Source: an uncultured Oscillospiraceae bacterium (GTDB taxonomy: Bacteria > Bacillota > Clostridia > Oscillospirales > Oscillospiraceae). From it: 42,299 nt of DNA. A program made the position numbers and the translations under genes. Positions 7,051 through 14,074 of the stretch are shown here, piece by piece. The stretch lies in NCBI GenBank assembly GCA_944387845.1, contig CALXGH010000006.1, positions 1 through 42,299 of the forward strand. The letters run 5' to 3'. The first letter of the stretch is position 1; every line of letters starts with the position of its first letter. The notes beneath the pieces are model-generated. The model was given only the letters and a program-made list of their open reading frames with translations, was not told the DNA's origin and did no database searches.

Positions 7051-8370
7051 ATGGGGCATCTTGCCAGCAAAGACGCTTACAAAAATCTTGAAGACAGAAT
7101 AAATTGGTTCACCCAGGGCGCGCCTGTTTCTGACACACTCTATAAGATACTTCAGGTGCTTTACACAGAAAAAGAGGCCCAGCGAGTGGCCCTTCTCCCT
7201 GTCAGGCCTTTTACTGCAAAAAAGGCCGCTAAAATATGGAAAACAAGCGAGGCGGAGGCGGAAACTTACCTTGTGCATCTGTGCGAAAAAGCCCTGCTGG
7301 TAGACTCTTTCCACAATGGGGTTCGTAAATTCGTAATGCCGCCACCGATGGCAGGTTTTATTGAGTTTGCCCTTATGCGTACAAGAGGTGATATCGACCA
7401 GAAATACCTCAGTGAGCTGTACTATCAGTATATGAATGTGGAAGAGGACTTTGTAAAAGACCTGTTTTTTGTTACAGAGACCCGCCTCGGCAGAGTATTC
7501 GTACAAGAGCCGGTACTGACAAACGATAATACCCTCCATATTCTCGACTATGAGCGGGCAAGCCACATAATTGACGAGGCGGAGTATATCGGTCTTGGCA
7601 TTTGCTACTGCCGCCACAAAATGCTCCACGCAGGACACCCATGCGAGATAAACGCTCCGTTGGAGGTATGCCTTACTTTCGGCAACGTTGCCCGTTCACT
7701 TGCACAAAACGGGGGGTACGCCCGCCTTATAGATAAGTCCGAAGCTATGGACGTACTCCAGCTCTCATACGAGCACAACCTTGTCCAGATCGGTGAAAAC
7801 GTCCGGGAAAACCCGGCATTTATATGCAACTGCTGCGGTTGCTGCTGCGAGGCTCTTCAGGCCGCCAGAAAATTCAGCCCAATGCAGCCGGTGGCAACCA
7901 CAAATTATATACCGGAAGTCCACGGCGATATGTGTGTGGGCTGTGGTAAATGCCAGAAAGCCTGCCCGATCTTCGCAATCGAGGTCAAGGAGACCGAAGA
8001 GGGTCAGGTAAAGAAAAAGACAGCTCAGGTAAACTCCGAGATCTGTCTTGGCTGCGGCGTATGCGCTAGAAACTGCCCCACCAAAGCTATTGAGATGAAG
8101 CGCCGTCCAATACAGGTAATAACACCTGTAAACGGCACCCATCGCTTTGTACTCCAGGCAATCGAAAAGGGAACCCTCCAGAACCTTATTTTCGATAACC
8201 AGGCCTTTGCCAACCACAGGGCTATGGCCGCAGTATTCGCTACCATTTTGAAGCTGCCTCCTCTCAAGCAGGCCCTTGCCAGCAAGCAGTTCAAGTCCGT
8301 ATACCTTGATAAGCTCCTGTCAAGCCAGGTCGAAAAAAATCGCCGGAAAGAAGAGGCTATGAAAAAATAG
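7051..8370 (+). CDS. Cysteine-rich protein with two 4Fe-4S ferredoxin motifs
   Basis: A 439-residue cytosolic protein. The C-terminal half has two classic 4Fe-4S motifs, CVGCGKCQKACP near residue 297 and CLGCGVCARNCP near residue 332. Two further cysteine clusters lie upstream, CYCRH near residue 190 and CNCCGCCC near residue 260, which could hold extra metal. The N-terminal 150 residues look like a helical winged-helix-like region (TAKKAAKIWKTSEAEAETYL). Proteins of this build occur in Clostridia and other anaerobes, usually annotated only as 4Fe-4S binding proteins; an electron-transfer or redox-sensing role is inferred. The ATG at 7051 with GGAG at eight bases was chosen over 6994, which sits at the transcription start. 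It is a single gene with its own promoter. Confidence 0.85.
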   Translation: MGHLASKDAYKNLEDRINWFTQGAPVSDTLYKILQVLYTEKEAQRVALLPVRPFTAKKAAKIWKTSEAEAETYLVHLCEKALLVDSFHNGVRKFVMPPPMAGFIEFALMRTRGDIDQKYLSELYYQYMNVEEDFVKDLFFVTETRLGRVFVQEPVLTNDNTLHILDYERASHIIDEAEYIGLGICYCRHKMLHAGHPCEINAPLEVCLTFGNVARSLAQNGGYARLIDKSEAMDVLQLSYEHNLVQIGENVRENPAFICNCCGCCCEALQAARKFSPMQPVATTNYIPEVHGDMCVGCGKCQKACPIFAIEVKETEEGQVKKKTAQVNSEICLGCGVCARNCPTKAIEMKRRPIQVITPVNGTHRFVLQAIEKGTLQNLIFDNQAFANHRAMAAVFATILKLPPLKQALASKQFKSVYLDKLLSSQVEKNRRKEEAMKK

Positions 8371-8524
8371 CCTTGGTCCGATGTGCCGGCAGAGACTGCC
8401 TCAGGCCGGCGTCATCTGAAAGTCACGGCGGACTCCAGCCGGCTGTTTAAATGTAGACTGCTGCCTGGCTCCGGTTTTTTGATCCCAGACGACAAAATGC
8501 CGTGTTCTGAAGAAAAAATATAAA

Positions 8525-8556
8525 AAAAGCCGCATACCAAAAGGTATACGGCTTTT
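8525..8556. terminator. Bidirectional terminator between the Fe-S gene and rny
   Basis: AAAAGCCGCATACC and GGTATACGGCTTTT pair with one mismatch around an AAAA loop, with A- and T-runs on both sides. The 150 bp before it (8371-8524) hold no gene; they contain an imperfect GC-rich stem (GATG/CATC and CCGGC/GCCGG pairing around 8390-8420). Confidence 0.85.
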
Positions 8557-8567
8557 GCATTTTCTTT

Positions 8568-10109
8568 TTATTTTGCGTATTCCACAGCTTTGGTCTCTCT
8601 GAGGAGATGTACCTTTATCTGTCCAGGATACTCCAGCTCTGACTCTATCTTCTTTGCGATATCTCTTGCCAGCAGCACCATCTCGTCCTCGGATACCTCC
8701 TCGGGCTTGACCATAATGCGTATCTCACGGCCGGCCTGGATAGCGTAAGAGCTTTCAACACCTCTGAAGGAAGATGTGAGTTCTTCCAGCTTTTCAAGGC
8801 GCTTAATATAGTTTTCAATGTTTTCACGTCTTGCGCCAGGTCTTGCGGCGGAAATGGTATCCGCAGCCTGGATAATGCAGGCGATAACTGTTCTTGGCTC
8901 TACATCTCCATGGTGGGCCTCAATTGCGTGAACAACCTCTTCATTTTCCTTATACTTTCTTGCAAGGTCAACACCGATCTGAACATGGCTGCCCTCAACC
9001 TCGTGGTCAATGGATTTACCAAGGTCGTGTAAAAGACCGGCTCTCTTGGCTGTGGCAATATCCACGCCAAGCTCCGCGGCCAGCAGGCCTGCGATATGGG
9101 AAACTTCTATGGAGTGGTTGAGTACGTTCTGACCATAGCTTGTACGGTATTTCTGACGGCCCAGCAGCTTAATTATCTCAGGGTGAAGACCTCTTACGCC
9201 GGTCTCAAATACTGCGCGCTCACCTTCAGCTTTAATGGTGGCGTCAACTTCGTTTCTGGCCTTTTCAACCATCTCTTCTATCCGGGCGGGGTGTATACGC
9301 CCGTCTATTATGAGCTTTTCAAGGGCAATTCTCGCGATTTCACGGCGGACAGGATCAAAACTTGAAATTGTGATTGCCTCCGGCGTATCGTCAATTATCA
9401 AATCAACACCGGTCAGATTCTCAATTGACCGGATGTTTCTGCCTTCACGTCCGATTATGCGACCTTTCATTTCGTCATTTGGCAGGGGAACCACGCTGAC
9501 GGTAGCTTCGGCAACATGATCGGCAGCGCAGCGCTGGATCGCCAGGGATATGATCTCTTTCGCTTTCTTATCCGCTTCATCTTTATATTTTGCCTCAATC
9601 TCCTTGACTTTCATGGCCGCTTCATGGGTAACTTCCGTCTCAATGTTCTTGATAAGAAGTGCCTTAGCTTCCTCCACAGAAAAGCCCGAGATTTTTTCCA
9701 GCATTTCAATCTGGCTTTGTTTTATTGTATTGACTTCGTTTCTCGCGCTTTCAACGTCTGCCAGCTTTTTGGCAAGAAGCTCATTTTTCTTCTCGATAGC
9801 GTCAGTTTTCTTGTCCAGGAGATCTTCCTTCTGCTGAAGTCTGTGCTCCTGCTTCTGGAGTTCCTGTCGTTTGCTTTTTTCCTCTCGCTCGTACTCAGTA
9901 CGGCTTTTGTGTATTTCTTCCTTGGCTTCAACCAAAGCTTCACGCTTTTTGTTAGCGGCATTTTTTATCGCTTCGTTGATTATCTTCTTAGCCTCTTCCT
10001 CGGCACTGGAGATTTCTCTTTCGGCAACTTTTTTTCTGTAAGTTACCCCTAAAAAGAAGGCTATTATGCATAAAATTATGGCTGCTGCACCATAAATCAA
10101 ATAGTCCAA
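8568..10109 (-). CDS. rny: Ribonuclease Y
   Basis: A 513-residue endoribonuclease that starts bulk mRNA decay at the membrane. It has an N-terminal transmembrane helix (residues about 3-22), a long charged coiled coil to about 190, a KH domain with [15 protein letters not shown] near 215, and an HD domain with HDLGKS near 365, plus the usual C-terminal region. The length is typical of the family. The start codon is TTG at 10109, with AAGGAGG ten bases upstream; no ATG fits the conserved N-terminus. It has its own promoter and a leader with a terminator-like hairpin. Confidence 0.97.
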   Translation of the reverse strand: MDYLIYGAAAIILCIIAFFLGVTYRKKVAEREISSAEEEAKKIINEAIKNAANKKREALVEAKEEIHKSRTEYEREEKSKRQELQKQEHRLQQKEDLLDKKTDAIEKKNELLAKKLADVESARNEVNTIKQSQIEMLEKISGFSVEEAKALLIKNIETEVTHEAAMKVKEIEAKYKDEADKKAKEIISLAIQRCAADHVAEATVSVVPLPNDEMKGRIIGREGRNIRSIENLTGVDLIIDDTPEAITISSFDPVRREIARIALEKLIIDGRIHPARIEEMVEKARNEVDATIKAEGERAVFETGVRGLHPEIIKLLGRQKYRTSYGQNVLNHSIEVSHIAGLLAAELGVDIATAKRAGLLHDLGKSIDHEVEGSHVQIGVDLARKYKENEEVVHAIEAHHGDVEPRTVIACIIQAADTISAARPGARRENIENYIKRLEKLEELTSSFRGVESSYAIQAGREIRIMVKPEEVSEDEMVLLARDIAKKIESELEYPGQIKVHLLRETKAVEYAK

Positions 10110-10187
10110 GTAATATACACCTCCTTAGTCAAAAATAAAAAGATATACTTCGGACACGCACTCCGGCGTGGATTAATAAATCTAAAT

Positions 10188-10217
10188 GAAAAAACTCCGA
10201 TGTTCCCCATACATCAG
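10188..10217 (-). terminator. Terminator-like hairpin in the rny leader
   Basis: On the minus strand a 7-bp stem (10217-10211 with 10203-10197, one G-T pair) with a 7-nt loop is followed within two bases by six T residues (10194-10189). It lies between the rny promoter and start codon, so it could attenuate rny. A further small hairpin (CACGC/GCGTG near 10154-10170) follows. Confidence 0.45.
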
Positions 10218-10259
10218 AATTTACATTAGAGCTGGCAATCAAATAATTGGCCATCAAAC

Positions 10260-10289
10260 ATTTTACAGCTTTACATTACATTATGTCAA
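10260..10289 (-). promoter_or_regulatory. Probable SigA promoter of rny
   Basis: Minus strand TTGACA (10284-10289), 18-bp spacer, TAAAAT (10260-10265). The implied leader is about 145 nt and includes the hairpin at 10188-10217. Confidence 0.65.
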
Positions 10290-10336
10290 GTTTATTTCCT
10301 GACTATATTGTATGATTTTCCATATTTAATTAGTAC

Positions 10337-10453
10337 TCAGCCCTGTTTTATCATAGTAGGTGGGGTGCAAAGGCCATGGTATGCGCTGCCAGAAGGCATT
10401 TGTGGGGCTGCCTGTGATAATCTTTTTATTGGAAAAACTGCTGTTATATTCAT
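10337..10453 (-). CDS. Possible 38-residue small protein
   Basis: An ATG at 10453 preceded by GGAGGG seven bases upstream opens a 38-codon frame (starting MNITAVFPIK, ending PPTMIKQG) that stops at 10337. It lies in the 474-bp gap between acpP and rny, downstream of the acpP terminator and upstream of the rny promoter. I recognise no family; there is no signal peptide or membrane segment. It may be a genuine small ORF or chance. The rest of the gap holds only the rny promoter, its leader and the acpP terminator. Confidence 0.28.
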   Translation of the reverse strand: MNITAVFPIKRLSQAAPQMPSGSAYHGLCTPPTMIKQG

Positions 10454-10534
10454 CAAATGTCCCTCCGGACCTACATATCTTGACGATTTAAAACAGCTCG
10501 ACCCTAACTTCATAAAACCTGAGTATTTTACCCT

Positions 10535-10576
10535 AAAAATAAAAGAGGCAGGACTTATCCTGCCTCTTTTATTTTT
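10535..10576. terminator. Strong terminator after acpP
   Basis: AAAAATAAAAGAGGCAGGA and its complement pair around a CTTA loop (10535-10553 with 10558-10576), giving a 19-bp stem with U-tracts in both directions. It sits 8 bp after the acpP stop. Confidence 0.9.
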
Positions 10577-10584
10577 ATTGTTTT

Positions 10585-10815
10585 TTATTTCAATTTGCTT
10601 TCAACAAGACTGACAACATCCGCAACAGTCTTTACATTGAATGCGTCATCTTCTTTCATGGCAATACCAAACTCTTCTTCAAGTCTGACCATAAGATCAA
10701 CAAGATCAACAGAGTCGAGCATAATGTCTTTGCCGAATTCGCTCTCCGGCTTTATATCCTCTTCATTGCATAAAAGAATGTCAACTAAATGCTCGCGTAC
10801 TTTCTCAAAAACCAT
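10585..10815 (-). CDS. acpP: Acyl carrier protein
   Basis: A 76-residue acidic protein with the phosphopantetheine-attachment motif MLDSVDLVDL; Ser35 is the attachment serine. It carries growing acyl chains in fatty-acid synthesis. The ATG has AAGGAGG upstream. It lies 61 bp after jag on the same strand with no clear terminator between, so it may be read from the rpmH-jag operon. No fatty-acid genes are nearby, so it could serve a general or a specialised pathway. Confidence 0.92.
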   Translation of the reverse strand: MVFEKVREHLVDILLCNEEDIKPESEFGKDIMLDSVDLVDLMVRLEEEFGIAMKEDDAFNVKTVADVVSLVESKLK

Positions 10816-10876
10816 AAAACGACCTCCTTCATTCCATTTTTTTGGAATATACGTTAGTTACCGTTTCTGTATTTCT

Positions 10877-11515
10877 TTACTGAGCGCTCCTGTCATAGGC
10901 AACGACAACACGTCTGTTTGGCTCGCTGCCAGTTGAGTGTGTGGTTACACCCGGATATTCCTGCAGAGCTGTATGGATAACATGTCTCTCGTATGCGTTC
11001 ATTGGTTCCAAAGTGATATTTCTTCTGTATTTTGTAACCTTACCCGCAACTTTTTTCGCCAGTCTCTCAAGACTTTCCGTTCTCTTGGCACGGTAATTTT
11101 CAGCGTCTATATTTATCCTTACTCTGTTTTCGCTGCCGCGGTTTACAGAATAGTTAGCAAGATGCTGAATGGCGTCAAGAGTCTCTCCACGTCTGCCTAT
11201 CAGGGCGCCAAGATTCTCACCTACAAGCTCAATATTTATAGCGGCTTCGTCCTCATTTACTATGTTGGCCTGAGCCTCCACATTCATATGCTCAAAAAGT
11301 CCAGTCAAAAATGCCTGAACCTTCTCAGACTTTGTCTCCGGCTTTTCATAGCTGACTTTTACAACGGCATTGGTGCTTCCGATGCCGAGAAATCCGGATT
11401 TTGCCCGCTCAACGACCTCTATAGAGACTTCGTCCAGCTCTTTACCCAGCTGCTCAAGGGCGGAAGCGATGGCTTCCTCTTCGGTCTTCGCCGATACCTG
11501 TATTGTTACTGTCAT
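10877..11515 (-). CDS. jag: RNA-binding protein Jag (KhpB/EloR)
   Basis: A 212-residue protein with three parts: an N-terminal Jag_N domain (residues 1-55, including AKSGFLGIG), a KH domain with GRRG at 107-110, and an R3H domain with NAYERHVIH at 173-181. Jag/KhpB binds RNA and influences cell elongation and division in Firmicutes, often with KhpA. It starts 14 bp after yidC, its usual partner, and is probably translated from the same message. Confidence 0.95.
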   Translation of the reverse strand: MTVTIQVSAKTEEEAIASALEQLGKELDEVSIEVVERAKSGFLGIGSTNAVVKVSYEKPETKSEKVQAFLTGLFEHMNVEAQANIVNEDEAAINIELVGENLGALIGRRGETLDAIQHLANYSVNRGSENRVRINIDAENYRAKRTESLERLAKKVAGKVTKYRRNITLEPMNAYERHVIHTALQEYPGVTTHSTGSEPNRRVVVAYDRSAQ

Positions 11516-11529
11516 ATGTATGCTCCTAA

Positions 11530-12795
11530 TTATTCGTTGCCAGAAACATCTTTTTCAGTGTTTTCTTCTGTGTTTACCGTATCTTCTGTATTTTCTTCTG
11601 CCGGCTCAGCTTCACTTCCCAGAACCTCTGGCTCTTCCGCCGGTTCCGGCTCTTCTTCCTCTGCCGGGCTCTTGAACCGGTCAGGGTCATAAGCCCTGCC
11701 CCGGGCGTTGGGCCTGTCGTCTATACCGCCTTGTTTTTCTTTCCTGATGCCGTGCTCTTTTTCCCAGTCAGCCTGCTTTGCCTCTCTTTCAAGGCGCTCC
11801 TGCTGCTGGATCTTTTTCTTTGAAGTATTGGGGTTCTTTTCGGTGGTGCCGAGCTTTCTCTTTATCTCGGTATCCGCCTTCCTGTTCTCCCACTCCATTT
11901 CTCTCTGTCTTGCCCGCTCCTCAGCTGCCAATGTCTCCTGCATGTATTTCTTTGCGAAAACTTTTGAGAGTATAAGTTCCTGTATAATGGTAAATACGGA
12001 ACCTGCTATCCAGTATACACCGATAGCGGCTGGCATGGAGAAGCAGAACAGCAGCATGATAATCGGCATTGCCGCCATAGTGGATCTGAGCATCTCACTC
12101 TCGCCGGCGGTGCCGCTCTTCTTCATCGTAATATAGGACTGCAAGTATGTTGCAAGAGCTGTCAAAAGCGGAATGAGAAACAGGCCAAGCATTGGCCAGA
12201 AGTCGCTTGTCTCAAAAAATGTCCAGAATTTATAGCTTGGCTCATCTCCCAAGTTAAGACCTAAAAAGCTGAAGTCGATCTGGACCAGCTTGTCAGAAAG
12301 TCCCCTGAAAGCCTCAAAATTCTTAGAGATAAACTCTGTCTGAGCTATCTGGGCATATGTTGATGACATTGTTGTGGAAAAGCCCAGCTCTGTGAGCTTT
12401 TCGGCAATTGCGCCGCCGCTCTGCAAAAGGGCAGCCGGTACACCCATCATTACGGTGAGTGGATAACGGATAGCCTGATAGAGGGCCAGCAGGATAGGAA
12501 ACTGTATAAACGCCCACAGACAGCTTGAAAGGGGCTTTATTCCCTCTTCCTTGTAGAGCTTACGAACTTCCTCCGCGTATTTCGGCGAATTGCTCCCGTG
12601 CCTCTTTTCCAGTTCCTTCATCTGCGGCGCGATCAGCTGAGTTTTCATAACGCCCAGCCTGCTCTTTACAGTAAATGGCATAAGTATAAGCCTGATCACA
12701 ACGGCAAATAGGATAAGGGCTATACCATAGTTGCCGGTCAGCTCATACAGCTTTAAAAGCAGCCAGCCAAATGGTTTACCGATGGCTTGTAACAT
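11530..12795 (-). CDS. yidC: Membrane protein insertase YidC/OxaA (SpoIIIJ type)
   Basis: A 421-residue insertase that helps proteins enter the membrane with or without SecYEG. The conserved hydrophilic-groove arginine is Arg35 in the first membrane helix (FAVVIRLILMP), followed by a cytoplasmic hairpin with KTQLIAPQMKEL and further membrane helices up to about residue 290. It lacks the large periplasmic domain of proteobacterial YidC, as normal in Firmicutes. Odd is the long C-terminal tail of about 130 residues, first Lys/Arg/Gln-rich, then very rich in Glu and Pro. A basic tail is known to bind ribosomes; the acidic end is unusual. GGAG lies nine bases before the ATG. Confidence 0.96.
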   Translation of the reverse strand: MLQAIGKPFGWLLLKLYELTGNYGIALILFAVVIRLILMPFTVKSRLGVMKTQLIAPQMKELEKRHGSNSPKYAEEVRKLYKEEGIKPLSSCLWAFIQFPILLALYQAIRYPLTVMMGVPAALLQSGGAIAEKLTELGFSTTMSSTYAQIAQTEFISKNFEAFRGLSDKLVQIDFSFLGLNLGDEPSYKFWTFFETSDFWPMLGLFLIPLLTALATYLQSYITMKKSGTAGESEMLRSTMAAMPIIMLLFCFSMPAAIGVYWIAGSVFTIIQELILSKVFAKKYMQETLAAEERARQREMEWENRKADTEIKRKLGTTEKNPNTSKKKIQQQERLEREAKQADWEKEHGIRKEKQGGIDDRPNARGRAYDPDRFKSPAEEEEPEPAEEPEVLGSEAEPAEENTEDTVNTEENTEKDVSGNE

Positions 12796-12830
12796 ATAAG
12801 TTTTCTCCTGTCTTCTGTTGTGCCGCTGTA

Positions 12831-13052
12831 TTATACAACGGGATCATAGGGATCAAAATTTTTTCCATGGAATGGGTGGCATCTTAAAAGCCTTTTTATC
12901 GCCATCCATGAACCTTTAAGCGCGCCGTATTTTTCCACAGCTTGTAGCGCGTATGTGGAACAGCTCGGTACAAATATGCAGCAGGTTCTTTTATAGGGAG
13001 ATATGTACTTCCTATAAAACCTTATCATTGCTATTATCAGCTTCTTCATCAT
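12831..13052 (-). CDS. yidD: Membrane insertion efficiency factor YidD
   Basis: A 73-residue small basic protein with the family pattern IRFYRKYISP...CIFVPSCSTYALQAVEKYG...RLLRCHPF. YidD is a membrane-associated helper of YidC insertion. The start is placed at MMKKL (13052, or the next ATG at 13049), inside the 3' end of rnpA with about a 40-bp overlap. The longer frame from 13109 has a non-conserved N-terminus inside rnpA and is not chosen. It lies between rnpA and yidC as in most bacteria. Confidence 0.92.
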   Translation of the reverse strand: MMKKLIIAMIRFYRKYISPYKRTCCIFVPSCSTYALQAVEKYGALKGSWMAIKRLLRCHPFHGKNFDPYDPVV

Positions 13053-13380
13053 TTTTCCATATCCCCAGCTTTTTAAGCAAATAAAGATAGTCCGCTTCCA
13101 ATTCCCCATATGTGGAATATCTGCTTTTTACTCTGGCTACGATTATTATATCGTAACCGCCGGATATTTTGTCCGAATTCAGCCTGTATATCTCCCGGAA
13201 GCGTCTTCTTATGCGGTTTCTGTGGACCGCTTTTCCGATCTTCGTACTGACTGTTATTCCAAGCCGGCTTGTCTGCGAATTGTTCTTCCGGCAGTATAAC
13301 GCCATACGCGTGGTAAACGCGCTTTTTCCTTTTGAATACAGCCTGCGAAACTCGTAATTCTTTTTGATCGTCAATTTCAT
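13012..13380 (-). CDS. rnpA: Ribonuclease P protein component
   Basis: A 122-residue basic protein starting MKLTIKKNYEFRRLYSKGK, with the signature RNRIRRRFREIYR and the C-terminal GYDIIIVAR segment. It is the protein cofactor of RNase P, which matures tRNA 5' ends. The ATG at 13380 matches the conserved family start; the frame extends upstream to 13449 without family similarity. Second gene of the rpmH operon; overlaps yidD. Confidence 0.96.
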   Translation of the reverse strand: MKLTIKKNYEFRRLYSKGKSAFTTRMALYCRKNNSQTSRLGITVSTKIGKAVHRNRIRRRFREIYRLNSDKISGGYDIIIVARVKSRYSTYGELEADYLYLLKKLGIWKNDEEADNSNDKVL

Positions 13381-13517
13381 AATACGGCTGCACTTCCATT
13401 TTATATGAGTGTGTGCCGGAAAATACCGGAAATCCGATATAACTGGCACTTTTTAATTGCCACTGTCAAAGGACAACTGCAAAACTTTATACACTAAAAA
13501 GGCCGGAATACCATCAA

Positions 13518-13538
13518 GGCGGGAGAAATTCCCCCGCC
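13518..13538 (-). terminator. Hairpin between rpmH and rnpA
   Basis: GGCGGG (13518-13523) pairs with CCCGCC (13533-13538). It lies 20 bp after the rpmH stop and is followed on the minus strand, about 20 bases on, by a short T-run (near 13500). It may be a partial terminator or processing site that raises rpmH output over rnpA; the evidence is only the stem. Confidence 0.4.
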
Positions 13539-13558
13539 TGGACAATTTTAAAATTCCG

Positions 13559-13696
13559 TTATGAGTCAGAAAGTTTTGCTCTGCCTTTTGCACGGCGGCG
13601 TGCCAATACCTTACGGCCGTTTTTTGTTGACATTCTTTTTCTGAAACTATGCTCTTTGGTACGATTGCGCTTTTTTGGCTGATATGTTCTTTGCAT
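13559..13696 (-). CDS. rpmH: 50S ribosomal protein L34
   Basis: A 45-residue very basic protein with the full L34 signature: [39 protein letters not shown]. Its second residue is Gln instead of the usual Lys. GGAGG lies ten bases before the ATG at 13696. It is the first gene of the operon rpmH-rnpA-yidD-yidC-jag. Confidence 0.98.
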   Translation of the reverse strand: MQRTYQPKKRNRTKEHSFRKRMSTKNGRKVLARRRAKGRAKLSDS

Positions 13697-13801
13697 TTAC
13701 TTAGCACCTCCTGAAAATAATAAATACTCAACATCGGCACTCGCAGATACACCGAAGCAGTTGATAAATTTAGTCGCTTTTACTTTCCGTTCAGCCTAAA
13801 G

Positions 13802-13831
13802 ATTATACACTGTTTCTCTCTTTTCTGTCAA
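13802..13831 (-). promoter_or_regulatory. Strong SigA promoter of the rpmH operon
   Basis: Minus strand perfect TTGACA (13826-13831), 18-bp spacer, perfect TATAAT (13802-13807). It gives a leader of about 100 nt before rpmH. Confidence 0.88.
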
Positions 13832-13863
13832 CAATTTGATTTGATTCCCCCCTAATAATTTTA

Positions 13864-13872
13864 TTTTCCACA
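13864..13872 (+). promoter_or_regulatory. DnaA-box-like TTTTCCACA between rpmH and htpG
   Basis: A single TTTTCCACA, identical to two of the boxes in the dnaA-dnaN gap, lies 33 bp upstream of the rpmH -35 element. Lone boxes occur by chance, but this is the gap where many Firmicutes keep the second part of a bipartite oriC. The rest of the 378-bp gap (13697-14074) holds the rpmH promoter and the htpG leader hairpin; I see no gene in it. Confidence 0.4.
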
Positions 13873-13975
13873 GTCTGTAATTTGATTTTCACTTAATATT
13901 GGGGTCGTACCATTATTAAATACAAAATACTGGACTCTAATTTGACCAGGTGGTAAAATATTAAGGTTGAGATGG

Positions 13976-14028
13976 AGGCAGACTCCGGCCATTTTTAGCT
14001 GATGCCGGCTTAACTGCCTTTTGTTTTT
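13976..14028 (+). terminator. Terminator-like hairpin in the htpG leader
   Basis: AGGCAG (13976-13981) pairs with CTGCCT (14014-14019), enclosing a second stem CCGGC/GCCGG, followed by TTTTGTTTTTG. It ends about 47 bp before the htpG start codon. No promoter is obvious after it, so it may control htpG by attenuation or end a short RNA. Confidence 0.5.
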
Positions 14029-14074
14029 GATCTTAATGATAAACAAACAGAATTTTACATAAGGGGGTTTTATT

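Noticed and set aside
10308-10613. Plus-strand 101-codon frame between rny and acpP
   Set aside because: It lacks a ribosome site, runs through the acpP terminator and ends inside acpP on the opposite strand.
13453-13752. 99-codon frame overlapping rpmH
   Set aside because: It is a shadow frame over the clearly conserved L34 gene.
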